The translations under genes and the position numbers were made by a program. Below the pieces are notes generated by a model. The model ran no database searches, was not told the DNA's origin, and was given only the letters and a program-made list of their open reading frames with translations. A stretch of DNA of 64,000 bases, from contig JAHNUO010000005.1 in the NCBI GenBank assembly GCA_019787685.1, positions 1,922,001 through 1,986,000 on the forward strand. The letters run 5' to 3'. Source of the DNA: Chiua virens (lineage: Eukaryota > Basidiomycota > Agaricomycetes > Boletales > Boletaceae). Shown in pieces: positions 22,863-35,615 of this stretch (position 1 is its first letter; each line of letters opens with the position of its first letter).

Positions 22863-24881
22863 GAGGATGTTTGGGTGAGGGTTTGAGGTCTGCTCGTACT
22901 TCCTTTATACTCGAGAGCACCAATGAACGACAAGGAATTACCTGAGGTCCTATTGCGAAGAGCTCAGCATTCGCGTCCTTATTCTTGTGTCATATCATTC
23001 GAGTTCCAACACCATGCATTCCCCTTATCTCACCACAGGATAGGAAAGGCACCAGGAAAGGGAGTGGAGGGTGGAGTAGATCACTCCTGGTTGTAAGGAC
23101 GGACACGAACGGGTCATATGCGATATTGAGCGGGACGAAACGGACCCACCAACGATACCAAAAGGTAGGAAAAATCACGAGGGCTGATGTGCATCTGTAT
23201 ATCTCCCCATGAGTAGCAAGGAGACGCGTCGTAACTCAATGTGAAGCGAGAGTCCCAAATCTCCTCACGAGACGGTTAGAATTAAAAATCGGAGAGCGTG
23301 TAGGACTCCCATGAAACACGGACTTGAGAGCCGTACAGAGTCGATGAGATGTCAGCGGCAGCGTTGCTCGATGGCTTCTAACATCAATGACTGCAATTGG
23401 TCCTGTAATTCGATCATCGTTCAGTTACATAGCTGTTTCTTCCCAGAAAGAGTGCATGATAATTCGGGACCCCGTGCACAGTATGATCGCGCTGACTGGC
23501 AATGTTGCCATTGACAAAAACAGAGACGCTAGTTGATAGCTCTGGATTGTTATTGAGACCATCCAATCGACCGAGAGATTGCATAGTTGGACAAAAGAAG
23601 TTAATACAGTAGCGGCCATTGAATGGAGACCACAACTTACACAAATCCCGAAGTAACAAACGGCGAACCTTGCGACCAACCACAACAGCAACCTCGATCT
23701 AGGGCTCGCTCGATGCTCGCACGCTATTCTTAGAGGCTCACTTCATCAGTTGTTCCCGCCAGATATGAGAGTGACTCGGTAGATCCCATCAATTAAAGTC
23801 CAAAACGCTTGGATTAAGATGCGGCGGTACATTGGAGAAGAAGCTGTCTTTGAACGGAAACATTACGGGTGTGTCATGGCACGGGAGGAGAACGAGGAGA
23901 CCCTAGATGGAAGTGAACAGGGGGATGAGACGGTGAGAGTAAATTGCACAGCGCTTTTGTCAAGACCCTGAACGGTAGCAGGGAAGGCAGTGAGCTGCGA
24001 TTCGAGGGCGGGCGTTGCGCGCGTCTCCGAACAGTCGAGTATTCGGAGCTCGAGGTCTCAGGAAAGAAGTGTGAATGGCTGCGGGACGCAGAAAAAGGGA
24101 ATTTGATACTTGGGTGGTGGGTAGTACAGTGAGGTTGTGAGGTCAAGGAATGAGCGCGACACGTCAACGGCATCACCAGTGGCTGTGCTCATTCCTCCTC
24201 ATGAATCAATTAATCAATGTTGTACAATGACCATTTATGTTCAGGTTGGAACGCAGTAGTGACGAAATTTCATTTTGACTCTTCGTCCGCATCACATTTT
24301 TCGCAATTTTGGAGGGGAGTGTGTCCCCCTCGGCCTGTTAATACGTCCTGATATTAATTGCCGGCGTTATTCGCCCATTGGAGAACACTGGCTACCTGAG
24401 TGTCATAATTTGAATGAGCGGTAACAAAATTAATATCAAGTACAGTGGCAAGGCGATGTTTCAGCTACATGGGTTCGGTGGGCCTAAAGTCAAACCATAC
24501 CGGGTTGCTGTGCCGTCCTGGATATTACATGAAGTACTTTTCTCAAAGGTGGTTTTCACGCTTTCCGACCCCGAACAGTACAGTGAGCTGCGATAGCGGG
24601 AGTTGCACGCATCTCGGCACACTGTCGTACTCGAGATCCAAGGAAGAAGTGGCTGCGAGATACAAAGACAGAGTTTAATGCCTGTGTGTGGTGGTGGTAT
24701 GAGGAGTGGTGAGGTCACGGAACGACTCACTCGACGTGCCAGCGACATACTCGAAATATGTCACATTGTACCATGTACATAGTAGCTCTGGTTAGTCCAA
24801 CTTCGGACATCATCAGTGCTCGCTTACATAATCACGTGCACTGCGGACATGATGATCACTTCGTGTTCTTGTCCTCGATCC
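22863..24881. other. Mostly non-coding; short hydrophobic frames only
   Basis: Minus-strand frames at 23425-23691 (hydrophobic, ...LFLSMATLPVSAIILC...) and 23874-24176 cannot be assembled into a gene. A diverged duplication lies at 23980-24752 (separate entry). The first 150 bp should contain the promoter of the secreted protein. Confidence 0.4.
23980..24752 (+). repeat. Diverged direct duplication, about 190-bp copies
   Basis: Copy 1 at about 23980-24175 and copy 2 at about 24575-24752 share, in order, CAGTGAGCTGCGAT, a GCGGG(C/A)GTTGC run, TCTCGG/TCTCCG, CTCGAG, GAAGAAGTG, GGCTGCG, and GTGAGGTCA before the end. They are heavily diverged. Confidence 0.55.
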
Positions 24882-26006
24882 ATGTACGCCAATCACTATG
24901 GCTCTGCCAGTCCCACAACCCGGTCTGTCCAACAATCCCTTCGTAGAAGATCCAACCACCGCACACTGCACGTTTCCCAGATCTCAGTGCATCCACTTTT
25001 CAGCCAGGATACCCCTCCAACGGGTACTCAAATCAGCCTCAACAGTATCCACCACAATTTCAGCCATATTCATCCCAATCATATGGTCCAGGAGGCCCGT
25101 ATCAATCACAACCACAGCCGATGTCGCCTCACAGCCAGTTTGTCTCGTCATCCTTTACATCCCAGTACCAAGCTCAAGGGTTCGTCTGACTCGACCCAAC
25201 TGCTACTACTTCTTTCATTTTCACCCCGCACGTCTCTTTTACAGACAACTAGGACCACAACCCACTGGAACTGGCGCTTTCCAACCCACGAACGGCTTCG
25301 CCCAACCACCACAGCAATACCCTATCCAATCTAACTACCCGTATCCCGGCGGAGGTTACCCACAACAACAACCCCCAACCAACATTACCCCCGACTATCT
25401 CACCGAATTCGACCCGTATGCGCAACAGTCCCACGGCCAACAGCCTCAGTTGCCCGCTCAGGGTACCTCTGGAAACACAGGGCCCCCCAACACGACCCAC
25501 CCACGCGACCTGATCCGGGTTCACAAGTCGGGCCTCGAGATGTGGGACGTGTACAGTTGGAAACAGCTTTTAGGTGGGTGCGAGGCGCTCAAGGAGGCGT
25601 GGGCTGCGCGGAAACAGCAGGCGGAGAGCGTCGTACGGCAGTATGGAGGACCTGATCCGGGGCTTGGGTATAATAATCAGGTCGAAGGGTGGAGGCAGGT
25701 ATGTGACTCGGCTTCGGGCGACGAGACTGCGGCGGCTGTTGTTCGCGTGTATGCGTGAATGCTGATAGTGTTTTTTTTGCTAGGTTCTCAAGGACGCGAA
25801 CAATAATTTTGGTGCGTCGTTCTCATATTGTCGTGGCTATGCCGTGAGTCTGACACCGCTTCCTAGACACTGTCGCGGCGTGTACCTTCCAGCTGCAAGA
25901 GGTATTCAACAGCTATCGACAGTCAGGCGATGCAGCAAGTAAACGACGCGTGCGAGAATCGTGTAACGCTGCGGTGAAGGGTCTGCCCGATTGGCCTAGC
26001 AATTAG
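24882..26006 (+). CDS. Q/P/Y-rich protein with conserved C-terminal helical domain
   Basis: Proposed exons: 24882-24922, 24988-25179, 25245-25698, 25784-25811, 25867-26006, all GT-AG. The start MYANHYGSASPTT was chosen because its frame joins the next exon through a 65-nt intron; an ATG at 24898 with a 61-nt intron also works. The N-terminal half is low complexity (NQPQQYPPQFQPY, PQPTGTGAF, GGYPQQQPP). The C-terminal half is folded and charged (LIRVHKSGLEMWDVYSWKQL, EALKEAWAARKQQAE, NNFDTVAACTFQLQEVFNSY) and ends LPDWPSN. The layout recalls coat-vesicle or COPII-type adaptors with a terminal helical bundle, but I cannot name the family with confidence. Confidence 0.75.
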
Positions 26007-27683
26007 GACATCATTCAGGAATATCATTGACGCTTCTCTACCATTTTCTCTATGCAAAGGGTCGTGTGTGGTTGTAGTTCACCAATTTATTGGCATGCTT
26101 TGTGTCCCAATAGTCACTCGTTCCTTGTCCAATGTTAGATAGCTTGGAGGTCAAACTGCATTGTGAGCTATGATCCAATTGAAAAGAATACGACATATGT
26201 CGATACATGAGTTTTTCGCAACCACCTCGAATCGACGCATCTCTACGCGCCCTATGTCGCGTGTGCGCGTCGTTTTCCACTCTCATCTTTTGTCAACCAC
26301 CGATATGGACAGCCCCGGTATAGTTCTCCGCATTGAATTGGACATCACGAAACATGCCGCGGTCTTCCAGTCAGAGCCTAGATCACAAACGCAAACGTCA
26401 GCATCCATTCCTCAATGTCCGTATCATGAACGTGTCCTCCGTGATTCCTTCCCGAAGCCACAGCTTCCCTGACTGAGTGCCTCCTTCGCACGGCTTTTCA
26501 ACGCAAGCTCGAAATAAAACTCGAAGCTGGCGCGCCAAGCCATCTCCGCCATCCGTATCGTCGGCCGTTGAACGCTAGGTTATAAGGCATCCGTCTATGC
26601 GTCGCAGATAGGGATTTCACATCTCGTCGCAAGGGCGCGTTTTCGGGTGGCCATATTGATTGTGTCGCGGAGAATATGAGTAGGATATGCACCTCACTGG
26701 CAAGCAGGGTGGTCGATTTGAATCAACGAGCTGCTCGGGTGACGGGATGTCACTCACCTCGCAGCACGACGCGCAAAGAAATGCTTTGGGACAATCTGGT
26801 CAACAAGGTACAATTTTCGTGTAGAAGTATTTATGTCCTGTTGTTACCTTGACCACAGTCGAACCCCATGAAGACAGCATCTTTCCCTCCATCATTCCTG
26901 TTGCCAGTCAGGTCTCGAATACGAGGATGACATACGATAAAATCATACTACTTGACCGGATGTGCGGACTTTTCAAGGAGTAGTCCATGAGGACGCTGAG
27001 AAGGGAAACCAAAACGGGTTTTTTTCGAGCGATTCCTTGATCCAAGCTTTCGTTTCGCCAACTTGGGGTCTGAACAAGGTACAACTTCACTCGACTTGAC
27101 CCGTTTAAAGCGGAATGACCACATACCTGAGGGATACGGTGCTGAGGCTGGATACCCGCCTCGCGTTCGTCATCTTCAAGTTCTTTTCTAAACACTATCT
27201 CCCGATGTATGCATCACGCATGAGTTTGGCAACCACGTTCGCCGCGCCGAAGATCTTGAATTCAGGGTTCGTCTTGGTGCTCACCGTAAAATTAATGCCT
27301 GAGACAAGAATCCCTCCTAAGATGTGGTATTTCAAACACGTCAAGATACACGTACGCAGGGTGGATCAATCCCCTCAATTCTTCGAGGCAACAGGTTCTA
27401 GAGCCGCTCACATCCAAGTTCCACCACAGCCCATCAGCCGCAGAGGTGGCGTTGAAATATCGTCACGTTTGGTTTGTTTTATAACCATATCGATCACTCC
27501 ATTTACTCGTGAGTGCAGCAGAAAACATGGCAACCTCTCCCTTTCCTGCAGTGGAAGTCGCTGAGAAAACCGCCAGTGAAGTGATCATCATTCCCTGTAA
27601 GATAGTGCAGGACGCACATTGCAGTATATTCAATACAAGATTTCCGAATACACGGAACCTTGTTTTTCGTCCAAAATAGACCC
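26007..27683. other. Duplicated, decayed gene segments; no intact gene
   Basis: The 26300-26650 stretch resembles 46270-46590 (shared GTATAGTTCTCC...TGGAC(A/G)TCA and CTTCCA...GA(G)CCTAGA). The 26930-27360 stretch resembles 34680-35100 (shared GATCCAAGCTT, GTCTGAACAAGGTA, CGACCGCGCC-like blocks and a CACATACCT donor). Reading on the minus strand gives fragments such as SVLMDYSLKSPHIRSSS in the first copy. These look like exons of one uncharacterised minus-strand gene family, dispersed and broken. Confidence 0.45.
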
Positions 27684-28849
27684 TCAAAGAGCAGCTACAT
27701 ATTCTTCGACCACCCCCGACTCCTGTGCTCTCTTCACCGTCACACTCCCATCCTGTGCATGGCATCAATACGAATAAAGCTTTTCGGTGATGGGAATGAA
27801 CAAGATAATACCTGATTGCCAAAGTATGCCGCCTGCGCGATATTGCAGAACAGACCAACCTCCACGACGCCCGTCAGCATCTTTATCTTCGCCAACAACT
27901 GCTCGGAAAACAGCACGTAAACGTGTTCTACATTAGACGGAGCGAATGAAGGAGACGACTTCCACGTACCGAAGCCGGGTCCTGCACCAAGTCTTTCGAG
28001 AAAGGTGCGTCAATGACAAAGTTGCCGTTGTCGGTAACGACAGGTCCCGCCTTTGCTTTCGCCATGCGGAGGGATGCGTTGGGCGAACCGAGTTGCTCGC
28101 GAAGGTTCTGCAGGACCTTGGCGTAGGCAAAAGGGACAACCTCGATCGGCACTCCCTGGGTGAACTGGATGAACGGCAAAGGTGAATAGAGGTCATACTA
28201 GTAGAAATGTCTGAGAAGAACAGACGTACATTCTTTCCAAGGTAGGCGCTGTTCTTTCTGTAGTCTGCTACCACGATGAACCTCCGACGACATGAGCTGA
28301 GGCGAATCGAGAAATCAGCAACATGAGAACACACGTTTTTGCTGCTTCTGCGAGAACCTTTTCTCGCAGATGACACGCTCCTCCACCTTTGATACAGTTG
28401 AGGTTAGGATCGACCCTACCGTGACAATGAGTTAACATCAATGGGCGAATTGAGATGCCATGGAACGGACTCATCAGCACCGTCGATCGTGACATCGATC
28501 GTGAGATACTCGTCTACGTCGCCTAGAGCAAGCTTGGCCGAAATGATGAGCTCTTTGGACTGGAACCCGGTAGGGATGAAGACGCGGTCCTTGTTCAACT
28601 CAGTACCTTGTTGTACGATGCGATCGACGACGTAGGGTACGGTAGAGCCTGAGGAGGAGACGAGTAAGTAGAGAGTAAGATGATGTGGCAAGCACATACC
28701 TGAACCTATCCCGATGATCTAGGCGGTGCATGAGTATCGCTCGAGTGGTAGTGACATGGATCCTACCGCAGTACCTTATGATGAGAAAGGATGTGTTTAT
28801 CCACTGCTGTATAAGCAGCGAGCCGTTTAGATTCCTCAACGGCGGACAT
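27684..28849 (-). CDS. RKI1: Ribose-5-phosphate isomerase (type A)
   Basis: Catalyses ribose 5-phosphate to ribulose 5-phosphate interconversion in the non-oxidative pentose phosphate pathway, in the cytosol. Exons on the minus strand begin MSAVEESKRLAAYTAVDKHI at 28849. A 19-nt exon follows (IIGIGS, about 28720), then the main exon with STVPYVVDRIVQQG and the family signature DVTIDGADE. A spliced junction gives ADEVDPNLNCIKGGGACHLREK (phosphate-binding KGGG loop). Later exons carry VVADYRKNSAYLGK, QGVPIEVVPFAYAKV, NGNFVIDAPF, GVVEVGLFCN, and finish DGSVTVKRAQESGVVEEYVAAL at the stop at 27684. All RpiA motifs are present, so the gene looks functional. About seven introns of 50-70 nt are needed. 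TFB5 lies upstream on the opposite strand. Confidence 0.93.
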
Positions 28850-29298
28850 AGCGACTGGGAACAGCGTTGGCAAAAGGATGTAGAATTGGGTACTTGGGCT
28901 TACGAGAGGTCGTGGACTCAGGTGGGGTGGGTTTCCTAAGATAAAGAACATATTTGAAGGAACCGAAGAGCGTGACGTTGGGAAGGAAAAGACAAATGGG
29001 AGTTATATGAATCAATCGTGTCAACTCACAGCCTATCGACTTGTGACAAAGCTTGACCAAGGTGTCGCAAGGACTGTCACTGTGTTCCCAACGAAATGCG
29101 GACTGAGAGCGGCTCGAAAGGGTGAGCAGTCGGAGGTCTTGGACCGTAGTACGAGCCTGAGCATACGACAGTAGTACCAGTAATCGTCGCGTCGAGAAGT
29201 TGTCCTAAACCCTCAAGGCCTCACATCCCGATTCACACCTTAACACTCGCGTCGACAAAAACACGTAGGACTTCGAAGGAACTGAATCACGCGGCAGC

Positions 29299-29674
29299 AT
29301 GAGGGCTATCAAAGGTGCGCGCTCTTCCGAATCTCTCAACTTGAACAGATTATTGATTGGCTCCAAAGGCATACTTTTCACATGGTAAGCATCAAGGCTT
29401 GGTGATCCGCCTAGAATGGACTCTTTATCGTCCCTTACTTGTCCCAGCGACTCTGCAGTGAAACAAATATTGCTCTCGATGAACGAGAGAGCGCCCTTCA
29501 TCATAGAAGACCTGGATGATTACCATCTCATCATCAAGGCGGACGAGGAGTACAGAGCACGAAAGGAATTGGATACCGAGGTACGTACATCCTCCTCAAG
29601 ATGGTATCCGTTCTCATTTCTATTCATCATTTTAGTTGGAGAAGAATACGTATAGCTTGGAGGCGAGTCAGTGA
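29299..29674 (+). CDS. TFB5: TFIIH subunit TFB5 (TTDA/p8)
   Basis: Exons 29299-29314, 29369-29384, 29448-29580 and 29636-29674 join with GT-AG junctions into a 67-residue protein beginning MRAIKGILFTCDSAVKQILL and ending LEKNTYSLEASQ. The family is 65-75 residues: a (K/R)A(I/V)(K/R)G(V/I)L strand, CDP-x-(V/M)KQ-x-(I/L)L, FII-(E/Q)D-(L/I)DD-xH and a C-terminal helix. All are visible here (FIIEDLDDYHLIIKADEE). TFB5 stabilises the TFIIH core by pairing with Tfb2 and is needed for nucleotide excision repair. Notable are two consecutive 16-nt exons at the start; simple ORF calling would begin falsely at 29416. RKI1 is divergent, with starts about 450 bp apart. Confidence 0.9.
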
Positions 29675-31703
29675 CCACCCCAACTGCAGTGGAGGAAATG
29701 CGTATCCTTCCTCGAGTGATGCAAGCCTTCTCTCAATCGTTCTGCCAGTAGCTTCAAATTAAAGCTAAGTAAGTAATCTAAGACTTGTCAATGTCTAGTA
29801 TGTAGCTACCTTTTCTCCAGTACACAATGCTTTGGATTGATACTGTTCGAACTTGCTCGCTGTCAGTGACCCATTCTTTCTGGTCGGGACTTGGCCACGC
29901 AGATATTCCGTTGTACTCCGCGACTCGTGCCTGAACCACAAGTATGACTCTATGATCGATTGTAGATGGCACCGTTCAACCAGTTAGCCTCAAAGTTACG
30001 ACTTGCTATGTGCTCCTGATCAAAGATTCGCATTTGTGACGATGGAGATCGAATCTAAATGGAGTAGTCATGTAGGTTCCGTGCGCGTAAGTCTCAGGCT
30101 TTTGTGATATGAGATTCAATTTGAACAGACAGCGTAGATCACTAAAATCCGGTACGGACAACTACCAGAAATGCCACGGACAGTGCAATATCTCGGTTAT
30201 TGATCCCGACTCGTGTTGCCTCTTTCTCCCAGTCGTTAATGTGGATCCTCATCAATCTTCAGATTCCTCGCCCCCCTCACATCTTCCCGGAAGCGGAACT
30301 GCATACTAGCAGGAGAAATGGGGGGTCAAAGACGGGCAAAATACCTTTCCTTCTCCTGTCACACGCGTGTCTCTTTACCGGTACAGCCTCGACGCTCGTT
30401 CTCCACTCAGTGCGTATCCTATCCACCTTGCCGTGGACGCCTCTGCCATGGAGGACAAGCCTTGTCCAAACAACCGGAACACACAGCAATGTTAGTGCTG
30501 ATGGAAAGGCAGTGTGGCGAACAACCTCCCTTTGATATCGGCCGACAATCAAGATCACCGGCAAAAACGCGTGTAACTCCAACCACGCTATACATCGTAT
30601 TTTTTTGTAATTCCCCTCCACCCCGACTGAATGTTATGTACGGCAGGTGAGAAGTGTAGCCTGGGGCTGCATAGGACGTGTCAATGGGCTGACATGAATG
30701 TTAACTTGTGCGTCTGAAATTGTAGCGAAAATGTGTTATCTGGGGGTAATTTTGAAGCTTGAGCTGTGTGCTTCTGCTAATTTCTTGACCATTGCGATGG
30801 TTAGCGCAGCCATCATATCAGCAGATCACGTAGTGAATCATTTATAAATTTCGGGTGCCTTAAAGTACCCAGACCATACCCCGTTTGGTTGGGCTAGGTT
30901 AGTCGCCCTGAATATCCATTTTTGCCAACCATTGTCCAATCACTCTCAAAGAGGCTTGCTGAGAGTCGTCAAACATAACGCGACTATAACGTTACTCTAC
31001 TGCTTTGCAGATGCAAAGAGCGTCCGAGAGCCACGTTCATAACGACACAAAGACAACAAATACATCCAACCTACTTACTAGTAACAGGAAACGGAACGTT
31101 CCATCAATAGTACAGCAGGCAAAAACGAAGAACCCTTCCTAGCCAACGCTAGCCTATGTATTACACACTTCTCACTACTATTTCTAGCTATTGATTAACG
31201 ACAATAGTACGTCACGCTGTGTGTCGTAACGAGTGTCAAGTTCAGTCAGACTGGCAAACATAAGTTGACCGGAAGGTGCACCGGTGATCGATACGTCGCG
31301 GGTCAATATTGATGGTGGACACTGGACATAGTGTTTCGCGTTAGTCAGTATCATATCAACTTTGTGGTTACATGTAGAATTTATCTAAACGGGAGGGAGC
31401 ATCACAGCCACTCGGAATTTTCCTTTCCATGTATCGCCCTCAGGAGCAGTACTTGACCTGGGCCTGATGTGACGACACCATCGTCGGGCCTTGCTTGATC
31501 TTATCTCCGCCATTCATTGTTTCCGGTGCTAGTTGTGAAAGTGCGCTTCTCTGAGGCCTGAGGTTACAGCCGCATCAGCCACACATGCTCTACATAGTGT
31601 TCTTCCGTGGTCTTATTAACCAACCGGTTTGAGTAATAGTACTACCCAAGGGCCATAGCTGTTTGCTGTCTCTCCCATCTCTCAATTCAAACCATTCAAA
31701 ATT
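29675..31703. other. Intergenic with one decayed duplicate segment
   Basis: The 30200-30560 stretch resembles 40910-41150: both read on the plus strand as a hydrophobic protein piece (FLLLSHACLFTGTASTL versus FYLLAYTCLFINAASCL) with shared CACGCGTGTCTCTT-like and CTCCACTCAGTGCG DNA. Neither copy has a convincing start or exon chain. 30660-31540 shows no gene. 31567-31703 is the promoter of the next gene. Confidence 0.45.
31567..31703 (+). promoter_or_regulatory. Putative promoter of DUF6533 copy B
   Basis: CAGCCGCATCAGCC at 31567-31580, about 125 bp before the ATG. The same 13-14 bp lie 145-150 bp before the ATG of copy C (43394) and in the orphan promoter at 49952, with a partial match before copy D (48889). 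A pyrimidine-rich CTGTCTCTCCCATCTCTCAA precedes the start. Confidence 0.5.
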
Positions 31704-33479
31704 ATGTCCTATGTTCTGCAGTCATCTCTCACTTTCATGCATTCGCATGATTATGTGTCTCGTAAGTGTGGTTTTCCGCACTCGTGATGATGAATCAGTC
31801 TCATAGGTTCCAACTTTCTTGCAGTCGCCATCCTGACTGCCGTCGTATATGATTATGGTAAGTTGTCGATTGTGTTCCATTGCGCGGCACAAACTCATGC
31901 ATCATCAGTCCTCGTCTTTCCCAAAGAGGTACAGTTCACGCACTTTCCGGTATCATGAACGAGAAGGGTTCCTAATCATTAATCTATGAAGATAAGATAT
32001 ATTTGGGTGAGCGTACATCCATTCATATAGTCGAGCTTCTCTGATATGAGACAACAGAGTAAGCCGTGGACCTGCGTGTCGACGTCGTTCATTCTCGTGT
32101 GTACCAAAACTCCTAGTTCAGTGACATATGTTCTAGCGAGGCTTGCATAGGTTCGTTATTGCGGCCTATTGAATCTAGTGTAAGCTTGTGGCTGTTGCAC
32201 TGTATAGACCCAATGCTAAAGGCTAGCGCGTTTATTAGCTGCGTTGCCCTCGGTAAGTTGGACTCGGAAAGCAACTTGAAAATTTTTATCCAATTTGATC
32301 ACGCTGAAAGATGGCACCACATTCGTACATGGTCCTGAAAAGTATGAGGTATGCTTCGTCAGGTATCAATCACCGATGAAGGTGCTGAGCATGGATTTCT
32401 TTGTCCTCAGATGTGCGTACGCAGCTGCGATTCCACTTATGCATATCGTTGATTGGCATCTTGTTCAACAGCTGTGAGTATTCACTCGAAATCTTCCCCA
32501 TTCCATTCACGAATTTGTCAAGGTCAAATGATGTATATTACCATGCAATGGTCTTTTTTACTTTTTTTCGGTGCGGCTGATTGTGAGTAGCTATATGGCT
32601 CGGGTAAGAAAATAAAAACTAAGACGGGGATTACAGTCATAATGATTATTCGCGTCTGGGCAATGTACCATCGGTCTAAGCTCATCCTTGGTATACTTCT
32701 TGTCTTGTATTTCATTGAGGTCGTCGCCAACATAGCATGTGATGCTTTCAACAGTGTTCCGAAGAATTCATCATGTATGTATAACTTCCGTCAAATGTAG
32801 TTACACTGACAAACGTTCAGTGGTCGCCAACCTATACTGCGGGATATCGGTGGCACCCCCGCTTGAAGAGATCATCTTGGAACAAGTGGCTTATGCTTCG
32901 CTGATCATCTTTGGCGCAACGTTGTGCGTGCTCGCAGTCGTGCAGTTCGTGAGGCAATCGTTTCAAATGTATCGTGTGACAAAGCAGTGGCAACTCAACC
33001 GGTACATCAATGCACTCGTCAAGCAGGGCATTGTCTACTTTTTTGCGTATGTCTCCACCTTGGTCCTTTTTTTCAACGCCCAGAAATGTAATAGATGGCG
33101 CTAACGGTGACTTCTTCATCACAGCTTCCTCTTGCTGAACGTCATCGCCCTGTTGTACAGCTGGGGAAAGACTCCATCCAACACTGCGCTGTATTTCTTT
33201 TTGAGTTGTGTGATGTACGTGCCCGTATACACACTCCCCCCTCGGTTCATCATAAGCATACGGGAATTGCATGAACAAGACGTTCGAGGCAGAGGCGGGA
33301 TCGACTCTGGGTTTGGCTTATTGATACTATCCGACCGTGCCGTTCCCAGATTGCATATCGTGTTCGAAGGTCGTGAAGAGAACGAGGCGGGAGAAAACAT
33401 AGAGGCGGATGCTGGGCAGAGTGGGGGAGGCACGGAAAGCATTCAGATGGTACTAAAGGATGTTGAGTTGGCTTCGTAG
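31704..33479 (+). CDS. DUF6533-type seven-transmembrane protein, copy B
   Basis: About ten short introns are needed. The N-terminus reads MSYVLQSSLTFMHSHDYVSL, then AILTAVVYDYVLVFPKEIRYIW and SKPWTCVSTSFILVRYCG. This is the DUF6533 signature: a helix ending YDY, an E-x-x-x-IW motif, and a second helix ending in RY. Later exons give TFVHGPEK, FLLFFGAADFIMIIRVWAMY, then a TM helix (LILGILLVLYFIEVV), a long extracellular-like loop, TM helices around LIIFGATLCVLAVVQF and AFLLLNVIALLYSW, the signature TLPPRFIISIRELHEQDV and an acidic tail ending at TAG 33477. The family is a large membrane-protein group of Agaricomycetes with unknown ligand or role. The frame is open through all recognised exons, so it is likely functional. 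Confidence 0.8.
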
Positions 33480-35615
33480 ATGAATGTCAAGCGAGCGGAG
33501 GTGCAATGAAAGTTGTATCTGCGGCGAGTCTGGTTTGTTTCACGACCACGACCACCATTGTCTTCTACTCGTGAATAAAGTAGCAAAGATGTCAATCTCT
33601 TTTGTGCAGCGCATTTCGCGTTGGACAATCCGGTCCATTTACTAGTGACCCATTTGCCCTCTCACTGGTAACAGTCAACCGTACCGCAAAGATGGCCCTC
33701 GCTTGAGCTCACACCCCTCGGGCCAATTGTCCTCACCCACTCGATCTCGCTCGGTCGCTTCGACCCGCCGGAACACCAGGGCCTCTGGATCCGTCCTTCG
33801 ATCCGGAACCCCTGCTGATCGCGTCGTACAACAGCAGTCATTCAAGAGTTTCGCGCGGCCAGGCTCTTACCAGATACTAGGTAAAACAAAGAATGGGTCA
33901 CCGAGGGCGGGTTTCGGATGGTGTCAATCACGAGCTTGCTGGTCCGTGGAGCGACGGAGGCGATCGGAAGAAATGAGTAGCACTACAGAGAAAGTAGCCT
34001 ACGGAGCTTTGGGTATGTTGACGAGGCATATGCCATGCGAGCGAGTAGCTTTTGATATCTGCCAGTGGAAACCTTGATATGTTTAAAGTAATTTTTTTTC
34101 TGTAGATCAGAACTGAAACCAACAAGAATACGTTTAACTCCTGCCGGCGATTTGTGGTCCAAATTTCGGGTCATTTCTGATCTTCATGTGTCCTCCATAC
34201 GCCACATTTCAGATTGTGCAGGATACCAGCTCCGACTCTCGCCGCAGGACCGCGTTTGTGGGCGACTACATCGGCCGTCTCGCGGAAACAAAGGGTTTAG
34301 ACGCGTACACATACAGAGACACCACTTGAAGACAGTGAGCTGAACTAGACAAGTTGCCTACGCAACGGAATATCACTCACTCGTAACTCATCAACGCCAA
34401 TGCGTAACTAACGTTTCAGCGCAATCCGATAAACACTAGTTCACGAGTGCGCCATGAACAACAGTGATTGTATCTGTATCCAGGTGTCCTGTAAATCACA
34501 GTCACGGTGTGCCCAAAGCACCAGCCCATCGTCATCGTACGCTTGGAAAGCAACATTCTCGTGTAACAAGATTTCTGTCCTTGCCTGTCTTGACCACTGC
34601 CGCGCCATGATGAGACCACCCTGTCCTTCATTGTTCTTGTAGCCATTCAAACCTCTATTGCGAGGACGGCGTACAATAAACGCACGCCATATAGTCGGAT
34701 GTACCGGCTTTTCAAGCATAACTTTCAGTCGTGCATGAGAACACTGCGACAGAAGGGAATCAAAACGCTTTCTCGAGCGATTCTTCGATCCAAGCTTGGA
34801 TTTAGGGTCTGAACAAGGTAAGACCTCAATCAGCATGATCCATGAAAGTGGAATGGCCACATACCTTAGGATGCCTACTCCCAAATTCCATTCCAAACCC
34901 TTTGAGAATTCTCTCACATCCGTCACCGTCGAGTTTTCCGAAATGCCACTCGGTGCATGATGATCGTGCGTAACTTTGACAGCCACGACCGCGCCGACGA
35001 TCTTTGAACTTGGTGTCTGTCCTCGTAGTCACAGCGAAATCACAGCATGGAAGGCATAGAATAGGTATCTTGTGAGGGTATTTCGAAGCGCGTCAACGTA
35101 GACTTATTCGTGACAGGAGAGCTGCTCACATCTGCCAAGAGTTGAATACCACGCTAAGCGAATCCCGAATGAGGCGAATAGTCACCTGGTGACTATGCGT
35201 TCTGATTCATCGTTGGTATATTGAGCCTGCCTTTCAATATTACCTGTGGACTGGACGAAGAATATGATGATCATGACGACGGGAGGTTCAAGACAGGGTC
35301 AGCGTTGAGCATGCCAAGCAGCTCTATCCACTTTTCCAACGTTGACGTTTTTGAGTCTTGGTACAGTACACTTTGTCAAAATGCATATGGTAGTAGAGCA
35401 TAAATTACATATTGCATGGGTTTTCGGGTAATTCTACAAAGGTATGCGGGCAAAATCACACATTTTGCATAATGAATAATGCATGATGTCTGGATGTAGA
35501 ATATGAAGTGTGAGATACCATATTTGCAGTACAGTTACCAGGTGAATGATGGGGATGAACCGGCTGGTAATATGCCGTCTTAACTGAGATGTACCATTGA
35601 TGTTATACAATCTTA
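33480..35615. other. Duplicated flank of the DUF6533 module; no intact gene
   Basis: The 33640-33800 stretch resembles 45530-45720, the DNA in the same position behind copy C (shared ACTCGATCTC and GGNCCNNNCGNAC...CTCTGGATCC blocks). The 34450-35100 stretch carries minus-strand exons related to 26930-27360. I found no complete gene. 35400-35615 is AT-rich flank of the pogo element. Confidence 0.45.

Noticed and set aside
22402..22878. Gly/Arg-rich plus-strand ORF
   Set aside because: Shadow of the polyproline region of the minus-strand gene with a signal peptide.
29416..29655. TFB5 starting at the ATG at 29416
   Set aside because: Lacks the conserved AIKGILFTCD start; two upstream 16-nt exons supply it in frame.
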